64,000 nt of DNA from Citrobacter arsenatis (GTDB lineage: Bacteria > Pseudomonadota > Gammaproteobacteria > Enterobacterales > Enterobacteriaceae): NCBI RefSeq assembly GCF_004353845.1, contig NZ_CP037864.1, positions 992,001-1,056,000 of the forward strand, given 5' to 3'. Made by a program: the position numbers and the translations under genes. The notes below the pieces were generated by a model. The model made no database searches. It had not been told where the DNA came from and worked only from the letters and a program-made list of their open reading frames with translations. This document shows positions 60,718 to 64,000 of the stretch, piece after piece (within the stretch, counting starts at the first letter, position 1; the number at the start of each line of letters is the position of its first letter).

Positions 60718-61962
60718 ATGTCACAGGCTAACCTCAGCGAAGTCCTGTTTAAACCCCGCTTCAAACACCCTGAAACGTCAACACTGGTTCGTCGTTTTAA
60801 TCACGGCGCGCAGCCGTCCGTACAATCCGCCCTGGATGGCAAAACTGTTCCACACTGGTATCGCATGGTGAATCGCCTGATGTGGATCTGGCGCGGCGTC
60901 GATCCGCGTGAAATCCTCGAAGTGCAGGCCCGTATCGTCATGAGCGAAGCCGAACGCACGGATAAAGAACTTTATGACACGGTCATCGGCTATCGTGGCG
61001 GAAACTGGATCTACGAGTGGGCGAAGCAGGCGATGGACTGGCAACAGAAAGCGTCTATGGAGGAAGATCCGCAGGTTAGCGGACGCCACTGGCTGCATGC
61101 GTCTACGCTGTACAACATTGCGGCTTACCCACATCTGAAAGGCGATGAACTGGCAGAACAAGCACAGGCTTTGGCCAATCGCGCCTATGAAGAGGCCGCA
61201 CAGCGTCTACCTGGCTCGCTGCGTGAGATGGAATTTGCCGTTACCGGCGGTGCGCCGATCACCGGCTTTCTGCATATGCCAAAAGGCGACGGTCCGTTCC
61301 CGACGGTGCTGATGTGCGGTGGTCTCGATTCGATGCAAACCGATTATTACAGCCTGTATGAGCGTTACTTTGCCCCGCGCGGTATTGCAATGCTGACGCT
61401 GGATATGCCGTCGGTCGGGTTCTCATCAAAATGGAAACTGACCCAGGATTCCAGCCTGTTGCACCAGCACGTATTAAAAGCGCTGCCGAATATTCCATGG
61501 GTGGATCACACTCGCGTGGCGGCCTTCGGTTTCCGCTTTGGCGCTAACGTGGCGGTGCGGCTGGCGTATCTGGAATCATCACGTCTGAAGGCGGTGGCTT
61601 GTCTTGGACCGGTGGTGCATGCGCTACTTAGCGATCCACAACGTCAGGCGAGCGTCCCGGAAATGTATCTTGACGTTTTGGCCAGTCGTCTGGGAATGCA
61701 CGATGCATCCGATGAAGCGCTACGCGTTGAGCTGAATCGCTATTCATTAAAAGTGCAGGGGCTGCTGGGCCGACGCTGCCCGACGCCAATGTTGTCGGGG
61801 TTCTGGAAAAACGATCCGTTTAGTCCGGAAGAGGAGTCGCGTTTAATCACATCTTCATCTTCTGACGGTAAGCTGCTGGAGATTCCATTCAATCCGGTGT
61901 ATCGCAATTTTGACAAAGGGCTGCAGGAAATAACCGGTTGGATCAATCAGAGATTGTGTTAA
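60718..61962 (+). CDS. frsA: FrsA (YafA), alpha/beta-hydrolase-fold protein
   Basis: 414 residues, co-linear with E. coli FrsA ('fermentation-respiration switch'), a partner of dephosphorylated enzyme IIA-Glc. The C-terminal half has an alpha/beta hydrolase fold (L-M-C-G-G-L-D; A-F-G-F-R-F-G as the nucleophile-elbow position, atypical). ATG 60718 has GGAGG eight bases upstream and gives the E. coli-type start. Confidence 0.96.
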   Translation: MSQANLSEVLFKPRFKHPETSTLVRRFNHGAQPSVQSALDGKTVPHWYRMVNRLMWIWRGVDPREILEVQARIVMSEAERTDKELYDTVIGYRGGNWIYEWAKQAMDWQQKASMEEDPQVSGRHWLHASTLYNIAAYPHLKGDELAEQAQALANRAYEEAAQRLPGSLREMEFAVTGGAPITGFLHMPKGDGPFPTVLMCGGLDSMQTDYYSLYERYFAPRGIAMLTLDMPSVGFSSKWKLTQDSSLLHQHVLKALPNIPWVDHTRVAAFGFRFGANVAVRLAYLESSRLKAVACLGPVVHALLSDPQRQASVPEMYLDVLASRLGMHDASDEALRVELNRYSLKVQGLLGRRCPTPMLSGFWKNDPFSPEEESRLITSSSSDGKLLEIPFNPVYRNFDKGLQEITGWINQRLC

Positions 61963-62019
61963 AAGTTTGCTAAATTTTATCGATTTGGTAAAACAGGTGC
62001 TTCACCTAAGGAGATCGTA

Positions 62020-62421
62020 ATGACGTTACCGAGTGGGCATCCGAAAAGTAGATTGATCAAGAAATTCACCGCGCTTGGCCCGTACATCCGTGAAGGGCAG
62101 TGCGAAGATAATCGTTTTTTTTTCGATTGTCTGGCTGTTTGCGTCAACGTGAAACCCGCCCCTGAGAAACGCGAGTTTTGGGGCTGGTGGATGGAACTGG
62201 AGGCGGAGGAAAAACGCTTCACGTACAGCTACCAGTTTGGCTTGTTTGATAAAGACGGGAACTGGACGGCGGTGCCGGTGAAAGAGACTGAAGTGGTAGA
62301 GCGACTGGAGTACACCTTACGTGAGTTTCATGAAAAATTACGCGGGTTGTTGACGTCGCTGAATCTGGCGCTGGAGCCTGCTGACAATTTTAACGATGAA
62401 CCAGTTAAATTAACGGCATAA
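62020..62421 (+). CDS. crl: Sigma-S assembly factor Crl
   Basis: 133 residues, E. coli length. Conserved core G-P-Y-I-R-E-G-Q-C-E-D-N-R-F-F-F-D-C and W-G-W-W-M-E-L are visible. Crl helps sigma-S form holoenzyme and boosts curli and stress genes. AAGGAG upstream of the ATG. Confidence 0.97.
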   Translation: MTLPSGHPKSRLIKKFTALGPYIREGQCEDNRFFFDCLAVCVNVKPAPEKREFWGWWMELEAEEKRFTYSYQFGLFDKDGNWTAVPVKETEVVERLEYTLREFHEKLRGLLTSLNLALEPADNFNDEPVKLTA

Positions 62422-62432
62422 TGAACAGTAAA

Positions 62433-62470
62433 ATGCCGGATGGCGGCGCAACCCCATCCGGCATTTTTTT
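62433..62470 (+). terminator. crl terminator with REP-derived stem
   Basis: An 11-bp stem (62433-62443 with 62454-62464) made of a REP-like sequence (GCCGGATGG), followed by seven T. Confidence 0.93.
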
Positions 62471-62474
62471 ATGC

Positions 62475-62599
62475 TATACCCTAAATAATTCGAGTTGCAG
62501 GACAAAACGGCCCGGCCGTTTTGAACAGCGCTTGCGCTGGCCACGAAGGGGTGAGCGAGTAAAGCCAACGCACATGCAGCTTGAAATATGACAGGTATA
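62475..62599. repeat. Palindromic interspersed repeat between crl and phoE
   Basis: A 125-bp element with inverted termini TATACC/GGTATA and extended ends (AAATAATTCGAGTTGCAG and CATGCAGCTTGAAATATGAC). An internal perfect stem lies at 62504-62522. I recall this type as a common non-coding repeat in enterics; no name is certain. Confidence 0.7.
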
Positions 62600-62600
62600 A

Positions 62601-63656
62601 TCAGAACTGGTAGACCATACCCACCGCGACGATATCATCATCATTGATGCCCAGCTTATTATCGCTATCGAGCTGGTTGATTTTATAATCGACAAACGCG
62701 GACATATTTTTGTTGAAATAGTACGTTGCACCCACGTCGATATAATTCACCAAATCTTCATTGCCTACGCCTTCAATATCTTTCCCTTTTGACAGCACAT
62801 AACCCAGTGACGGACGCAGACCAAAGTCAAACTGGTACTGAACGACCGCTTCGAAGTTCTGCGTTTTATTGGCAAAGCCACCGGAGATTGGCGTCATATT
62901 GCGCGTTTCAGAATAGAACGTTGCAATATAAATATCGTTCGCATCATATTTTAAGCCGGTCGCCCAGGCTTCTGCTTTATCGCCTGTACCGCGAGTTTGC
63001 AGATTCTGCTGGTTGGTACGATCGGAGTTGGTATAAGCACCGCTCACCGCGAAATCGCTGCCGCCAAAGTCATAGGTAACGGAAGTACCAAAACCGTCGC
63101 CGTTCTGTTTTTTCACATCACGGTCCTGGTTTTTACCCTGATATTGCAGGGTCAGATCCAGTCCATCCACAACGCCGAAGAAGTCGGTGTTACGGTAGGT
63201 CGCCAGACCGCTGGCGCGTTTGGTCATAAAGTTATCGGTCTGTGCGGAGGAATCGCCGCCGAATTCCGGGAACATATCGGTCCATGCTTCCACGTCGTAC
63301 AGCGCCCCCAGGTTACGGCCATAATCAAAAGAGCCAACATCTTTTAATTTCACACCCGCGAAGGCCAAACGAGTTTTTTGTTGGTTAGAATCGCTTTCAG
63401 CTTTATTGCCGGCGAATTCAGCTTCCCAGCGACCATAGCCGGTCAGTTGATCGTTAATTTGCGTTTCGCCTTTAAATCCTAAACGGATATAGCTTTGGTC
63501 GCCGTCTTTGCTGTCATAATCCGTCATGTAATGCATGGCTTTTACTTTGCCGTACAGGTCCAGCTTATTGCCGTTCTTGTTATACACTTCCGCAGCCTGT
63601 ACGGATGCCGACGCAACAATCCCCATCACCACTAATGCCAGAGTGCTCTTTTTCAT
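62601..63656 (-). CDS. phoE: Outer membrane porin PhoE
   Basis: 351 residues with a 21-residue signal (ending S-A-S-V-Q-A-A) and a beta-barrel ending in Q-F. The G-G-D-S-S-A-Q-T-D-N-F loop and P-E-F-G-G segment of loop 3 match E. coli PhoE. A trimeric anion-preferring porin induced by phosphate starvation; a pho box lies upstream. ATG 63656 gives the E. coli start, and ATG 63662 would add two residues. Confidence 0.97.
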   Translation of the reverse strand: MKKSTLALVVMGIVASASVQAAEVYNKNGNKLDLYGKVKAMHYMTDYDSKDGDQSYIRLGFKGETQINDQLTGYGRWEAEFAGNKAESDSNQQKTRLAFAGVKLKDVGSFDYGRNLGALYDVEAWTDMFPEFGGDSSAQTDNFMTKRASGLATYRNTDFFGVVDGLDLTLQYQGKNQDRDVKKQNGDGFGTSVTYDFGGSDFAVSGAYTNSDRTNQQNLQTRGTGDKAEAWATGLKYDANDIYIATFYSETRNMTPISGGFANKTQNFEAVVQYQFDFGLRPSLGYVLSKGKDIEGVGNEDLVNYIDVGATYYFNKNMSAFVDYKINQLDSDNKLGINDDDIVAVGMVYQF

Positions 63657-63739
63657 TTTCATTCCTGATTAAAAGTACGCGCTAATATTCACTGGGTGTG
63701 ATCCCCGTTAAAAGACAGGAGGGTTTTTAACGTCCGGGA

Positions 63740-63757
63740 ATGAACGTTTTATGACAA
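63740..63757 (-). promoter_or_regulatory. Pho box upstream of phoE
   Basis: On the minus strand TTGTCATAAAACGTTCAT, two direct repeats of the CTGTCAT type spaced by four bases, 84 bases before the phoE start. PhoB-binding site by comparison with the E. coli phoE promoter. Confidence 0.75.
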
Positions 63758-63945
63758 AGTAAGAATTTTTTTAAAAAAGGGTGTTTTTTTGTTTCTGTAA
63801 TAAATGCGTCAAAGTCTGCCGCTACGCTTGCTGATCCTGCGCAATAAAATTTCATGCTTTGTGCGCTGGTTGTTGGCAACCGGGGCCAGTCCTGCTAAAA
63901 CGTTCGTTTGATATCATTTTCCCCAATTTTGAATGGCAGAGAATC

Positions 63946-64000
63946 ATGAGTGACAGCCAGACGCTGGTGGTAAAACTTGGCACCAGTGTGTTAACAGGCG
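63946..64000 (+). CDS. proB: Glutamate 5-kinase ProB, start only
   Basis: The first 18 codons (M-S-D-S-Q-T-L-V-V-K-L-G-T-S-V-L-T-G) match ProB, which phosphorylates glutamate in proline synthesis. The gene runs off the window. Its position after phoE, read divergently, agrees with E. coli. Confidence 0.95.
   Translation, partial: MSDSQTLVVKLGTSVLTG

Noticed and set aside
62997..63347. Plus-strand open frame of 116 codons opposite phoE
   Set aside because: It is antisense to the well-conserved porin gene and has no independent support.
1..64000. CRISPR arrays, rRNA or tRNA genes, insertion sequences and phage integrases
   Set aside because: No regularly spaced repeats, RNA gene signatures, transposase or integrase motifs were seen; the cargo block has no flanking repeats that I could find by eye.

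Overview
The window is a chromosomal segment from an Enterobacteriaceae member close to Escherichia, Salmonella and Citrobacter. The order yafV-fadE-gmhA-yafJ-yafK-yafL ... dinB ... pepD-gpt-frsA-crl-phoE-proB is the E. coli K-12 order, proteins are near-identical in length to the K-12 ones, and REP-type palindromes occur between genes. A Citrobacter-like species is my inference and cannot be proved from this sequence. Compared with my memory of K-12, ivy (between yafV and fadE), dinJ-yafQ and yafM are absent here.

Layout: (1) 1-2771 is the end of a fimbrial operon: a pilin tail, a PglL/WaaL-type O-ligase and a degenerate EAL protein. (2) 2787-10268 holds a Spy/CpxP-like periplasmic protein and the conserved genes yafV, fadE, gmhA, yafJ, yafK and yafL. 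(3) 10307-54550 is an apparently complete second (lateral, 'Flag-2') flagellar system where K-12 keeps only the remnants fhiA and mbhA. Export and switch genes lfhA-lfiM lie on the minus strand. lafK-lfiE-F-G-H-I-J are on the plus strand, lfgN-M-A on minus, lfgB-L plus lafW on plus, the membrane regulator lafZ and an exported partner on minus, and flagellin lafA followed by lafB-C-D-E-F-S-T-U on plus. FliO is not seen. (4) 23723-33198 is a cargo block inside the flagellar locus: a TagD-type glycerol-3-phosphate cytidylyltransferase coupled to lfiJ, then on the minus strand a FliB-like protein, a three-domain GT2-GT25-TagF-like transferase, a GT2, a sugar aminotransferase, an ATP-grasp/HAD fusion, a soluble LtaS/sulfatase-fold enzyme and a methyltransferase. 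(5) 54606-64000 holds an unknown zinc-ribbon-like protein, LexA-controlled dinB, an intact rtcB2-prfH RNA repair/ribosome rescue pair, then pepD, gpt, frsA, crl, phoE and the start of proB.

How it may work together: I see three -24/-12 (sigma-54) promoters (upstream of lfgB, of lafB and of the FliB-like gene), matching the sigma-54 activator LafK, and three similar sigma-28-like promoters (lfgM, lfgK, lafA), matching LafS and its anti-sigma factor LfgM.

The most novel-looking system is the cargo block. CDP-glycerol synthesis, a TagF-like glycerophosphotransferase domain and an LtaS-fold enzyme together suggest a teichoic-acid-like glycerol-phosphate glycan. No flippase, polymerase or polysaccharide exporter accompanies them. 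The simplest hypothesis is that they decorate the lateral flagellin in the cytoplasm before export.
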